Numbered from the stretch's first letter, positions 9,927 through 16,869 are shown. The stretch is DNA of 64,000 nucleotides from Eubacteriales bacterium (GCA_030524745.1 JAUNGC010000013.1:1-64000); one strand, 5' to 3'. Numbers and translations: made by a program. The notes: generated by a model from the letters alone, not told the origin.

Positions 9927-11222
9927 ATGGCAAGCGGTGATTTGATAGTAAAAGTAGCAGACAAAGACACTCTTGACCGCACATATGCGAATACACGCGC
10001 GATACTCGCGGCGGTTGAGGAGGATGTAAAGGCAAAGGGTGCGAAGCGTTACGGAATCAAAATCAATAAAAATGACAGCAATCCGGCGACGCGCTGCACA
10101 TATCTTTTTGATGCGGTCGGGATGACACCTGCTGCAATGAATTACACGACCGGAGCATTTGATTTTGGAGACTGGGGAGATGTTTTCTTTGTAAAGAATA
10201 ACTATCCGGCAATGGTCAAATACGATGGTACAGAGGACTATAAACTCGACCCGAATGACCACACAAAGAGAGAGGACGGAACGACCGAATCTGATGTCTC
10301 GAATGCAGCGTATGGCGGAAATGCAATGAGTGTGTTTGATGGTAGCGGCGACAAGGGAAAGATTTGGCTGTCCCAGTACGAGATCGGGAACTATGAATAC
10401 ATGGTGATTTCAAATGTACAGTACGATGAATCATACAATGATGATGCATATGTGAGGGAGGACGGTTCTCACGCTGACAAACTCTATTATCCGATGTTTG
10501 GCGGTTCGTATGACGGGACGCGAATCCGGTCGCTGGCGGGACAAACGCTTATGTACCAGACTAACGCATCGACAGAGATTACAAGGGCAAAGGCAAACGG
10601 TAGCGGATGGAATATCGGCTCATGGAGCAAGAGAAATCTGTTGAATTGTATGCTGAAAATTATGTCAAAGACAGACAATTCGCAGGCTGCTTTCGGGCAG
10701 GGGCAGACATCCGGCTATGTGGATGATGCATCGGTGAATTATGGTCATCTTGACACCGGAACGCTCAAGGATAAAGGACAGTTTTTCGGTTACAACGATA
10801 CAACTCACGAGGTAAAGGTTTTCTTTATTGAAAAGTGGTGGGGGAATCGTTGGGACAGAATCAACGGACTTTTAATGAAAGCCGGGGAAATTCTTGTTAA
10901 AATGGCACCGCCGTATAATCTGACAGGCGACGGGTATGAAAAGGTTGGTATCCAGTTTGCGGGACAGAGCAATGGCTATCAGAAAGAAACAATGTCGAGC
11001 AGATTCGGAAGATTGCCGAAAGCTGTTGGAGGTAGCAGTTCCACATATACCTGCGATAATTTTTACTGGAATGCCGGAATTACTGCGGTCGCGCTCGTCG
11101 GCGGCCACTGTAACAACGGCGCTTACTGCGGGGCGGATTGCTTGGATTTGAACTCTTCTGCGTCGAATGCGGCCTGGAACATCGGTGCGTCCGTTTTCTT
11201 AGAACAGCCTATAGCTGCGTAA
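9927..11222 (+). CDS. DGR variable protein (phage host-recognition protein, C-type-lectin-like end)
   Basis: 431 residues. The C-terminal portion, about 210-431, has the layout of the C-type-lectin/formylglycine-generating-enzyme-like fold used by DGR targets: GSWSKRNLLNCML, then WWGNRWDRINGL, then a Gly- and aromatic-rich end. The last 40 residues are encoded by the variable repeat at 11083-11200. Residues differing from the template are H394, Y400, C405, D407, S410, A416 and V423, all at Asn or Tyr codons of the template. By analogy with Mtd of Bordetella phage BPP-1 it should bind a host surface molecule. It ends 115 bases before the TR. Confidence 0.9.
   Translation: MASGDLIVKVADKDTLDRTYANTRAILAAVEEDVKAKGAKRYGIKINKNDSNPATRCTYLFDAVGMTPAAMNYTTGAFDFGDWGDVFFVKNNYPAMVKYDGTEDYKLDPNDHTKREDGTTESDVSNAAYGGNAMSVFDGSGDKGKIWLSQYEIGNYEYMVISNVQYDESYNDDAYVREDGSHADKLYYPMFGGSYDGTRIRSLAGQTLMYQTNASTEITRAKANGSGWNIGSWSKRNLLNCMLKIMSKTDNSQAAFGQGQTSGYVDDASVNYGHLDTGTLKDKGQFFGYNDTTHEVKVFFIEKWWGNRWDRINGLLMKAGEILVKMAPPYNLTGDGYEKVGIQFAGQSNGYQKETMSSRFGRLPKAVGGSSSTYTCDNFYWNAGITAVALVGGHCNNGAYCGADCLDLNSSASNAAWNIGASVFLEQPIAA
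11083..11200 (+). repeat. DGR variable repeat (VR)
   Basis: 118 bp at the 3' end of the variable protein gene, a near copy of 11338-11455 at a constant offset of 255. I find 11 mismatches, at VR positions 11106, 11124, 11135, 11140, 11145, 11154, 11155, 11172, 11173, 11193 and 11194. At each of them the TR base is A and the VR base is C, T or G. Identity outside TR adenines is complete. The last substitutions are only 6 bases from the 3' end of the match. Confidence 0.97.
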
Positions 11223-11227
11223 GCAGC
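11214..11227 (+). other. Small hairpin at the target gene stop, just after VR
   Basis: GCTGC (11214-11218), loop GTAA, GCAGC (11223-11227) spans the TAA stop of the variable protein gene, 13 bases after VR ends. In BPP-1 a hairpin with a four-base loop just behind VR raises the efficiency of retrohoming. This one has the same place and loop size but a shorter 5-bp stem. The role is inferred from that parallel. Confidence 0.55.
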
Positions 11228-11238
11228 AGGGGGAGGAA

Positions 11239-11277
11239 CGGAGGGGGAACGCCTCCGCAATTCCCGCCGTAGGCGGG
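11239..11277 (+). other. Two hairpins between VR and TR
   Basis: CGGAGG (11239-11244) can pair with CCTCCG (11252-11257), and CCCGCC (11263-11268) with GGCGGG (11272-11277) around a 3-base loop. Both lie in the non-coding leader of the TR. They could fold the 5' part of the template RNA or end part of the tail transcripts; there is no T-run after either. Confidence 0.5.
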
Positions 11278-11337
11278 TGATCGTATTGAATGTGAATATT
11301 TGGGATATAGGATGCGGTGTCGGGGTGTTCCTGCTCC

Positions 11338-11455
11338 CTGCGGTCGCGCTCGTCGGCGGCAACTGTAACAACGGCGCTAACTGCGGGGCAGATTACTTGA
11401 ATTTGAACAATTCTGCGTCGAATGCGAACTGGAACATCGGTGCGTCCAATTTCTT
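11338..11455 (+). repeat. DGR template repeat (TR), non-coding RNA template
   Basis: 118 bp with about 26 adenines, most of them in AAC/AAT codons when read in the target frame, which is typical of a DGR template. It gives the sequence from which cDNA is copied with errors at adenines and then placed into VR. It lies 115 bases after the target gene and 124 bases before the RT gene. A short open frame runs through it (11277-11462), but it simply mirrors the target protein and has no ribosome binding site. The stretch 11456-11579 probably belongs to the template RNA as the RT recognition part. Confidence 0.95.
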
Positions 11456-11579
11456 CTCATAACGGAGCGTTTAATCAAATGCAGCCTATATTCCACGCCA
11501 CACGGCGAAAATCATTCCGGTATAGGGTCGGTTGAGTAGGCAGAAGCACAAAAACCGATAGGAGATAAGAAAATACGAA

Positions 11580-12929
11580 ATGAGAAGTTATAACAACCTA
11601 TACGAACCGATGCTGCAAGATGAATACATTCAAAAATGTTTCAGGGATGCGGCAAAAAAGAAAAGAAAACGGAACGATGTACAAAGGATATTAGATAACA
11701 TTGATACAGAGGTCGGGATTCTCAAACAAATCTTACAAGAAGAAATGTTCCTTCCGAGTTATCATGAAAAGTGCATCATAAATGAAAACAATTATCTTAA
11801 AACACGGAGGATTTTGAAACCAAGCTATAAATATGAGCAGGTTGTCCATCATTGCGCGATAGGTCAGTTCAAGCCGATTGTGATGAATGGTCTTTATGAG
11901 TTTTCATGCGGGAGCGTACCGAAAAGGGGTGTGCATTACGGGAAAAAATTCATGAAAAAGTGGATTGAATCGTATAACGGGAAAAAGATGTATATTCTCA
12001 AAATGGATATACACCATTTCTTTGAATCAATCGATAGGACTATTTTGAAAAAGAAATTGCAGGAGGCAATCAGAGACCGGAGATTTTATCGACTGATGTG
12101 TGTATTTGTTGAATACGATCGAATCGCAGAGACCGTCAAGATACTGGAAGATGTGGCGACAGAGATGAGCATAGACGGGGTCAGATGTTTGGTTTCGTGC
12201 ATTGCATTTGATGATGACATGGAAGCACTGGAAATTCTGCGGGGTGCAGGCGTAGCGGGAGAGACATTTATTGCTGTACGGGATGTAATATACAGCAGGA
12301 GAAAAGGTGTTCCGTTGGGATATTTTACATCACAATGGTTCGGAAATTTCTATCTCAAGAAGCTAGACCACTATATAAAACAGGAATTAAGTGCAGAACA
12401 TTACATGCGGTATATGGACGACATGGTCATATTAGGAAAAAGCAAAAAGAAACTTCATAAAATCCGGACGGTTATCAAGGGGTATTTGCAGGACGAATTA
12501 AAACTTGAGTTAAAAGGTGATTGGCAAGTGTTCCGGTTCGAGTACGAGGGAAAGGATGGAAAGGTATATGGGCGGATGCTTGATTTCATGGGATTCCAAT
12601 TTCATCATGATCGGATAACGATGCGGAAGTCAACGATTCAGCGAGCAAGAGCAAAAGCCATGAGGATTGCCGCAAAGGAAAAAGTGACATGGTACGATGC
12701 AGCGACGATGTTGTCATATATGGGATGGTTCAACCACACGGACACATATGACTATTATCAGAGGTACATCAAGCCGAATGTGAACGTCAAGAAACTTAAG
12801 AAAATTGTATCAAATCATCAGCGAAAGGAGAATGAACGTGAGAGAATGGCACAAAGTAACGGGAACGCAGCAGGAGAGACCGGAGGAGATCGACAGAACA
12901 TCCTCGCCGTCAACCGTGTATCTGCGTAG
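11580..12929 (+). CDS. DGR reverse transcriptase
   Basis: 449 residues. RT motifs in order: ILKPSYKYEQVVHHC (about 78-92), catalytic Asp in LKMDIHHFFESID (D143), GVPLGYFTSQWFGNFYL (243-259) with the DGR-type S-Q in place of the usual Q-G, YMRYMDDMVILG with the YMDD box at 278-281, LKLEL (307-311), and LDFMGFQFH (334-342). No maturase, endonuclease or msr/msd elements are seen, which argues against a group II intron or retron. The enzyme copies TR RNA with adenine-directed errors. It is longer than the 328-residue BPP-1 enzyme, partly from extra sequence between D143 and the SQ motif. Its last 33 codons overlap the next gene. Confidence 0.95.
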   Translation: MRSYNNLYEPMLQDEYIQKCFRDAAKKKRKRNDVQRILDNIDTEVGILKQILQEEMFLPSYHEKCIINENNYLKTRRILKPSYKYEQVVHHCAIGQFKPIVMNGLYEFSCGSVPKRGVHYGKKFMKKWIESYNGKKMYILKMDIHHFFESIDRTILKKKLQEAIRDRRFYRLMCVFVEYDRIAETVKILEDVATEMSIDGVRCLVSCIAFDDDMEALEILRGAGVAGETFIAVRDVIYSRRKGVPLGYFTSQWFGNFYLKKLDHYIKQELSAEHYMRYMDDMVILGKSKKKLHKIRTVIKGYLQDELKLELKGDWQVFRFEYEGKDGKVYGRMLDFMGFQFHHDRITMRKSTIQRARAKAMRIAAKEKVTWYDAATMLSYMGWFNHTDTYDYYQRYIKPNVNVKKLKKIVSNHQRKENERERMAQSNGNAAGETGGDRQNILAVNRVSA

Positions 12930-13158
12930 GAATATCAGTAAAGTGCAGCAGGAAAGCGCAGAGGGAGACGAAAAAGCGGTTGACGTGTGGGAGTATGAGG
13001 AACGGGAACTGACTGTCGAAGAATATGAGCAGATGCTTCTTATGCAGCAGGTTGTCGAGCAGAACACAGCAGGAATTGTCGAATCTGTCACGGCATTTCA
13101 AAAAGATGCGGTTATTGATGAATATACAGAGCAGTTGATCGAGGAGGGGGTGATTTAA
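12832..13158 (+). CDS. Small phage tail-region protein overlapping the RT gene
   Basis: 108 residues from ATG 12832, which has GAAAGGAGA just ahead. The N-terminus (MNVREWHKV, then SSPSTVYLRRNI) is the kind seen in a common small prophage protein lying before xkdX: a short polar lead and the pattern VYLRRNI. The C-terminal half is acidic (ELTVEEYEQMLLMQQ). The first 98 bases overlap the end of the RT gene in another frame. Its TAA overlaps the next ATG (TAATG). Function unknown. Confidence 0.8.
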   Translation: MNVREWHKVTGTQQERPEEIDRTSSPSTVYLRRNISKVQQESAEGDEKAVDVWEYEERELTVEEYEQMLLMQQVVEQNTAGIVESVTAFQKDAVIDEYTEQLIEEGVI

Positions 13159-13298
13159 TGAGAACACTCGTTGAAAGTATCAAAAGGCTTTATGAAAAAG
13201 CACGTTTGTCGAAGGAGCAGGTTGCAGAGCGCGTTGAAAAGAAAAGCATTTCGGCGGAAGAATATGAGTATATCACGGGCGAGGTTTATAAAACATGA
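13158..13298 (+). CDS. XkdX family small phage protein
   Basis: 46 residues, too short for most gene callers. Sequence features LVESIKRLYEKARLSKEQV and ISAEEYEYITGEVY match the XkdX family: a helix, then x-x-Q-V-x-x-x-V-E-x-K, then I-x-x-E-E-Y-x-x-I-T-G. XkdX proteins sit between tail-fibre and holin genes of PBSX-like prophages; their role is not known. The start overlaps the previous stop by one base and the stop overlaps the next start (ATGA). Confidence 0.85.
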   Translation: MRTLVESIKRLYEKARLSKEQVAERVEKKSISAEEYEYITGEVYKT

Positions 13299-13681
13299 AA
13301 CCACTCGAAATCGTTTCAAGGATGTGCGATGTGATAAATGAACTTTACGACATTGTACGGGAGCAACAGAGAGAAATTGAGCGGTCGAATATTCCAGTTT
13401 CGACAAGGAAAGAGTTTCATCAAAAAATATGTAGTGCATCGGATAAACTGGATGTGTTGGAGTATCAATCAAGAGGAATGATTGACGTGGATGACGGAAC
13501 TCCTATGTCCGAGAAAATAAGTCTGTACAATGCGACCGTGATAACGGAGCACAGACTACAAGTTGAAGCAACGAGCAGAAAGGAGGCAGCGAAAAGAGCA
13601 AAAGAAGAATTTGAAGCAATGACACATATCGCACCAAAAAGAATCGTATTGAGGGGTGCGAAGAAAGGAGAAACCGAGTGA
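13295..13681 (+). CDS. Helical phage protein, function unknown
   Basis: 128 residues, soluble, predicted mostly helical, with a basic C-terminus (HIAPKRIVLRGAKKGETE). The ATG overlaps the XkdX stop and its own stop overlaps the next GTG start, so translation is coupled. I considered whether it could be a DGR accessory (Avd) protein because of size and helicity, but it lacks features I associate with Avd and its place between xkdX and holin genes points to an ordinary tail or lysis accessory. Confidence 0.7.
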   Translation: MKPLEIVSRMCDVINELYDIVREQQREIERSNIPVSTRKEFHQKICSASDKLDVLEYQSRGMIDVDDGTPMSEKISLYNATVITEHRLQVEATSRKEAAKRAKEEFEAMTHIAPKRIVLRGAKKGETE

Positions 13682-13980
13682 CGATTGAACTCTCGCTATT
13701 GCTGACGGGTATCTCTGTCGCATTTGCGGTTTTTTTCGGAATTACGTCCAAAAGCAGGAATGACCGGAAAGACACCGAGCAGGAGACCGAGGACAGGACA
13801 GCAACACACACTATTTTAATGACGAAACTCGAACACATTGAGGAAACTGTCAAAGAAATTAAAGACGACAACAGGGAACTCAAGGGAGAGGTGAGAGAGC
13901 TGCGTGACAGGGTCATCGCAGTGGAGCAGTCATTGAAAAGCTATCACAAGAGGCTGGACGGAATTAAAACCGACCAATAA
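13678..13980 (+). CDS. Phage membrane-anchored coiled-coil protein (holin-associated)
   Basis: 100 residues from a GTG that forms GTGA with the previous stop. Residues 5-22 are a membrane helix (LSLLLTGISVAFAVFFGI); residues 45-95 are a coiled coil (KLEHIEETVKEIKDDNRELK and following). This one-helix plus coiled-coil build is common in the lysis cassettes of Firmicute prophages (XhlA-like or i-spanin-like partners of holins). It precedes two more membrane proteins and the endolysin. Confidence 0.7.
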   Translation: MTIELSLLLTGISVAFAVFFGITSKSRNDRKDTEQETEDRTATHTILMTKLEHIEETVKEIKDDNRELKGEVRELRDRVIAVEQSLKSYHKRLDGIKTDQ

Positions 13981-14028
13981 CAGGAGGGCGGAAACAGGCA
14001 GGAATCAACACACAGTAGGAGGCGGCAA

Positions 14029-14382
14029 ATGGATAGGGCGACAAAAGCGGAGCGCCGCAGGAATATCCGGCATCGGAGAAAAATTCGCCGGATGGAACAG
14101 CGGGCGGCAAAGCAGAAAAACAAAGTCTCCGGTCAGTTCATGAACCGTGTTGTTATCTGTATGATTCTTGCAGCGTTCATTTATACAGTCGTTGCGATAA
14201 TTGTGTTTGTGAGAGTAGGGTCAGAACCGTCAACACTGACGGAAAATGTATTTCGTTTTCTATCGGTCGAGGGCGGGGCAATGGCACTCATAAAGTCAGT
14301 AAAGACAGTTATTAAAAAGGAAACAGATAAACAGCACGAGAACGAACCGGATGACATCAACAATGAGGAGGTGCAGGGATGA
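14029..14382 (+). CDS. Phage small membrane protein of the lysis cassette
   Basis: 117 residues. The first 35 are strikingly basic (RRRNIRHRRKIRRMEQRAAK), then one clear membrane helix at about 39-60 (VVICMILAAFIYTVVAIIVFV), then an extracellular or cytosolic region with KSVKTVIKKETDKQHENE. AGGAGGCGG precedes the ATG. The stop overlaps the start of the holin gene (ATGA). The basic head suggests contact with DNA, RNA or membrane lipids; no family is recognised. It may act with the holin. Confidence 0.7.
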   Translation: MDRATKAERRRNIRHRRKIRRMEQRAAKQKNKVSGQFMNRVVICMILAAFIYTVVAIIVFVRVGSEPSTLTENVFRFLSVEGGAMALIKSVKTVIKKETDKQHENEPDDINNEEVQG

Positions 14383-14735
14383 ATTTCATCACAGAAAACT
14401 GGTTTGTTATCGTGGCATTAGCAGCAGCGGGAGGGTCAATCGGTTACGCAATTTATTCTTTCGTGAAAATGCCATCCACGAAGCAGTTGGACAAGGTAAG
14501 AGAGTGGCTTTTGTATGCAGTTACAAAAGCGGAGAAAGAACTGGGAGCAGGTACGGGAAAAATCAAGCTGCGGTATGTATATGACATGTTCGTGGCAAGG
14601 TTTGAATGGCTTGCAAAGGTCATTACGTTTGAGATGTTCAGCATGATGGTGGACGAGGCTCTTGAACAAATGAAGTCGATGCTTGAGACGAATGAGGCAG
14701 CGCAGAAATTTGTGACAGGCAAAACGGGGGAATAA
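14379..14735 (+). CDS. Phage holin, LLH family
   Basis: 118 residues. One membrane helix at about 9-29 (VIVALAAAGGSIGYAIYSFV), then the family's conserved soluble part: QLDKVREWLLYAVTKAEKELG, GTGKIKLRYVYDMF and a C-terminal amphipathic helix. This is the LLH holin pattern. It makes the membrane holes or anchors that let the endolysin reach the wall. The endolysin gene begins 2 bases after its stop. Confidence 0.85.
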   Translation: MNFITENWFVIVALAAAGGSIGYAIYSFVKMPSTKQLDKVREWLLYAVTKAEKELGAGTGKIKLRYVYDMFVARFEWLAKVITFEMFSMMVDEALEQMKSMLETNEAAQKFVTGKTGE

Positions 14736-14737
14736 AC

Positions 14738-15538
14738 ATGAGTATCTCAAATTGTGGACACGATGAAAATAATAAATATAGCGGAGGAACAGCAGGAGAT
14801 CAGACTGGAACAGAGTGGGCGATCATTAACTGGTATAACAGACCGTGGAAATGTGTTCTCCGACATCCGGATGCAAAAGTCAGAGCGAAAATCGCAGAAC
14901 TGGCAAAGGCAGCAGCGAACAACAATAAGATCGGTTATGACCAGTCACAGAGGGGGACATTTTGGACGCAGTTGCAAAAAGCGAATTACAATCCGGCAAA
15001 TATTACAACAGCTTGCGAGGCAGACTGTTCAAGTGGTGTTTCTGCGATCGTGAAAGCGGTCGGATATTTACTGAACATCACATTGCTCAAAAACGTAAAT
15101 GCATCACTCACCACAAGCGGAATGCGGGCAGCGTTCAAAAACGCAGGATTTACCGTATTGACAGACAGCAAATATCTGACATCGGATGCGTATTTGCTTG
15201 AGGGTGATATTCTGTTGAATGATGGAGCGCACACAGCGACCAATCTGACGAATGGGTCAATGGCGACCGCGTCGGACGGAACAAAAGTAGATATCAAAGT
15301 TGATGCTGCACAAAAATTCGACAAGAGCCTTGCAGGAAAATACAAGGTCACAGCATCGGACTTTTTAGCATTAAGGGCAGGGGCAGGAACGAGCAAAACA
15401 GAACTTGCAAGGATGAAAACAAACGAGACGGTGCAGTGTTATGGATATTACACGAGTGTTTCCGGTACAAAGTGGCTTTATATTGTATATAACGGAATCA
15501 CAGGTTTTGCATCAAGCGCATATCTCAAAAAACAGTAG
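14738..15538 (+). CDS. Endolysin: NlpC/P60- or CHAP-like peptidase with SH3 domain
   Basis: 266 residues. Residues 1-190 form a cysteine-peptidase-type domain with Cys in CEADCSSGVSAI and His in GDILLNDGAHTA, the Cys/His spacing of NlpC/P60 and CHAP enzymes. Residues 200-266 are a bacterial SH3 domain (YKVTASDFLALRAGAGTSK, ending WLYIVYNGITGFASSAYLKK) that binds cell wall. No signal peptide, as expected for a holin-dependent lysin. This architecture is common in Lachnospiraceae phages. It probably cuts peptide bonds of peptidoglycan. Confidence 0.85.
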   Translation: MSISNCGHDENNKYSGGTAGDQTGTEWAIINWYNRPWKCVLRHPDAKVRAKIAELAKAAANNNKIGYDQSQRGTFWTQLQKANYNPANITTACEADCSSGVSAIVKAVGYLLNITLLKNVNASLTTSGMRAAFKNAGFTVLTDSKYLTSDAYLLEGDILLNDGAHTATNLTNGSMATASDGTKVDIKVDAAQKFDKSLAGKYKVTASDFLALRAGAGTSKTELARMKTNETVQCYGYYTSVSGTKWLYIVYNGITGFASSAYLKKQ

Positions 15539-15550
15539 GAGGACGAGAGC

Positions 15551-16246
15551 ATGTTATACTATTTCGGTAAAGGAAAAGAGTTCAAGAAAGAGGACTGCAA
15601 GGAATATAAGACACTGGAGGGTGCGAGAAAAGCATTTGACAAGGCGGTGGCAGCAGGAGACGAGGCGACCGTGTGGGACGAAAACGGTGTTGTTGTGATC
15701 GGAATGACGGACGATGTTCCGGAGGGGGCATTGGAGACGAATCCGGACGGGAGCGTCAATGTATATGATGCAGATGGAAACAAGGTCGGGACAGCAGCCG
15801 CAGCGACCGTCGCAGCTGCCACCGGAGACGGGCGGCAGGACAACGCAGACAAGCCACAGAGCGGCGAAAACAGTGACGGGCGAGGGAATGTGCCTCCCGC
15901 ACCGGAAAACGGGCAGAATGAGGCAGATACAAAGCCACACGAGGACAGCGGTGACGGAGGAGACAGACAGCAGGATGATGACAACGGGCAGCAGGTCAAT
16001 GTGTCGGAATCTGACACGGTCGTTGCTCCGCAGGGAACAATGAAAGTAACAGTCATTTGTGACGGAACGCTCAACTTGAGACGTTCGCCTCACTGGGGGA
16101 ACTCAAATGTCTGCGGTCGTGCGTCGAGAGGGCAGTCATACTATGTGAAAGAGATTCACACCGTAAACGGAAAAAAGATGGTCAGAACGATTGACGATCT
16201 CTATTTGTCCGGCGCATCCGAACATGTCCAGTTTGAACAGTTGTAA
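15551..16246 (+). CDS. Phage wall-binding protein with C-terminal SH3 domain
   Basis: 231 residues. The N-terminus (about 1-75) is a small domain with DEATVWDENGVVVIGM. The middle, 80-150, is a disordered acidic linker rich in G, D, N, Q and E. The C-terminus (about 160-231) looks like an SH3-type domain (KVTVICDGTLNLRRSP, GQSYYVKEIHTVNGKKM). It follows the endolysin by 12 bases and is the last prophage gene. It may assist wall binding or lysis; no catalytic residues are seen. Confidence 0.7.
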   Translation: MLYYFGKGKEFKKEDCKEYKTLEGARKAFDKAVAAGDEATVWDENGVVVIGMTDDVPEGALETNPDGSVNVYDADGNKVGTAAAATVAAATGDGRQDNADKPQSGENSDGRGNVPPAPENGQNEADTKPHEDSGDGGDRQQDDDNGQQVNVSESDTVVAPQGTMKVTVICDGTLNLRRSPHWGNSNVCGRASRGQSYYVKEIHTVNGKKMVRTIDDLYLSGASEHVQFEQL

Positions 16247-16610
16247 ATATAATAATATCACTTAGAAAAAACAGGGTGAAAAACTTTGGGAATGCATGTA
16301 TAATGTACTCACAACTAACAAATGCGTCAAAAGATGTGATAAAATCAAGGGGAACTGTTTCCGTTGAGGAAGCTGCAAAGGCCGGCAAATTCTGAAGCTG
16401 ATCGCAATAAAAACGAATAATTAATAAAAATAAAGAAGATATTTCGGTATTTGGAGTATCTTCTTTTTTTGAAAAGCGTCCGTATGCGCCCGGAAATATC
16501 CTCATAAAATGCCTGATTAGGGGAACGCGTCGGTAAAATCTGATGGCTTTTTTTGTTCCCGTATAGTATAATAATAAAGGTACTTGACCGGCGCTATCGG
16601 GGAGGAAATT
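16247..16610 (+). other. Prophage-chromosome junction region (no confident gene)
   Basis: 364 bases without a convincing gene. It is AT-rich and contains a terminator at 16432-16470. A 30-codon frame from ATG 16303 (MYSQLTNASKDV) exists but has no ribosome binding site. The last phage gene stops at 16246 and the first chromosomal-type gene starts at 16611, so the right attachment site should lie here. I cannot define it without the left end of the prophage. Confidence 0.6.
16432..16470 (+). terminator. Rho-independent terminator after the prophage lysis genes
   Basis: AAAGAAGATA (16432-16441) pairs with TATCTTCTTT (16457-16466) around a 15-base loop and is followed by a run of T. It closes the phage late transcript or a chromosomal gene lost to the insertion. 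Confidence 0.75.
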
Positions 16611-16866
16611 ATGGATTTGATTTTATTGAAAGTGAAGCATAAATATGAAGCGAATTATGAAGAAGTGGGAATCTTTTCTTCCATGGAAAATATGCGCAAA
16701 GGCAAATCGGAATATTTAGAAAACGTGCCGTTGCCGCCCGAGGAATATAGCTTTACGCATTTACATATGAAATTGGACGAGATATACTGAAGCGGACCGT
16801 TCGGTGTATCAGATGCTGGAATGGATGAAAGAATGGGTTGAGAATATAAGAAAGAAAAGGGGATAA
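16611..16866 (+). pseudogene. Small gene with a frameshift, function unknown
   Basis: ATG 16611 has GGGGAGGAAATT directly ahead and encodes 59 residues (MDLILLKVKHKYEANYEE, ending HMKLDEIY) before a TGA at 16788-16790. The +1 frame continues at once with EADRSVYQMLEWMKEWVENI and ends at TAA 16864-16866, 3 bases before the next gene. The continuation is an amphipathic helix that looks like the natural C-terminus. Removing one base near 16787 would give an intact protein of about 84 residues. It may be a decayed gene, a true two-frame arrangement or a sequencing error. No family is recognised. Confidence 0.55.
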
Positions 16867-16869
16867 CAA

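Noticed and set aside
11277-11462. A 61-codon open frame over the TR as a protein gene
   Set aside because: It has no ribosome binding site, its reading frame merely mirrors the variable protein C-terminus, and it coincides with the non-coding template repeat.
11580-12929. Reverse transcriptase as a retron or group II intron
   Set aside because: No msr/msd inverted repeats, no intron domain V or maturase domain; the VR/TR pair and the SQ motif identify a DGR.
13295-13681. 128-residue helical protein as Avd
   Set aside because: Position between xkdX and lysis genes and lack of Avd-like sequence make an ordinary phage accessory protein more likely; kept only as a remote candidate.
15554-16093. 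Long minus-strand open frames opposite the last phage genes
   Set aside because: They arise from the biased composition of the acidic linker region and have neither ribosome binding sites nor protein-like sequence.
16303-16395. 30-codon frame (MYSQLTNASKDV) at the prophage end
   Set aside because: No Shine-Dalgarno, no neighbour overlap and isolated position; could be the tail of a disrupted gene but cannot be supported.
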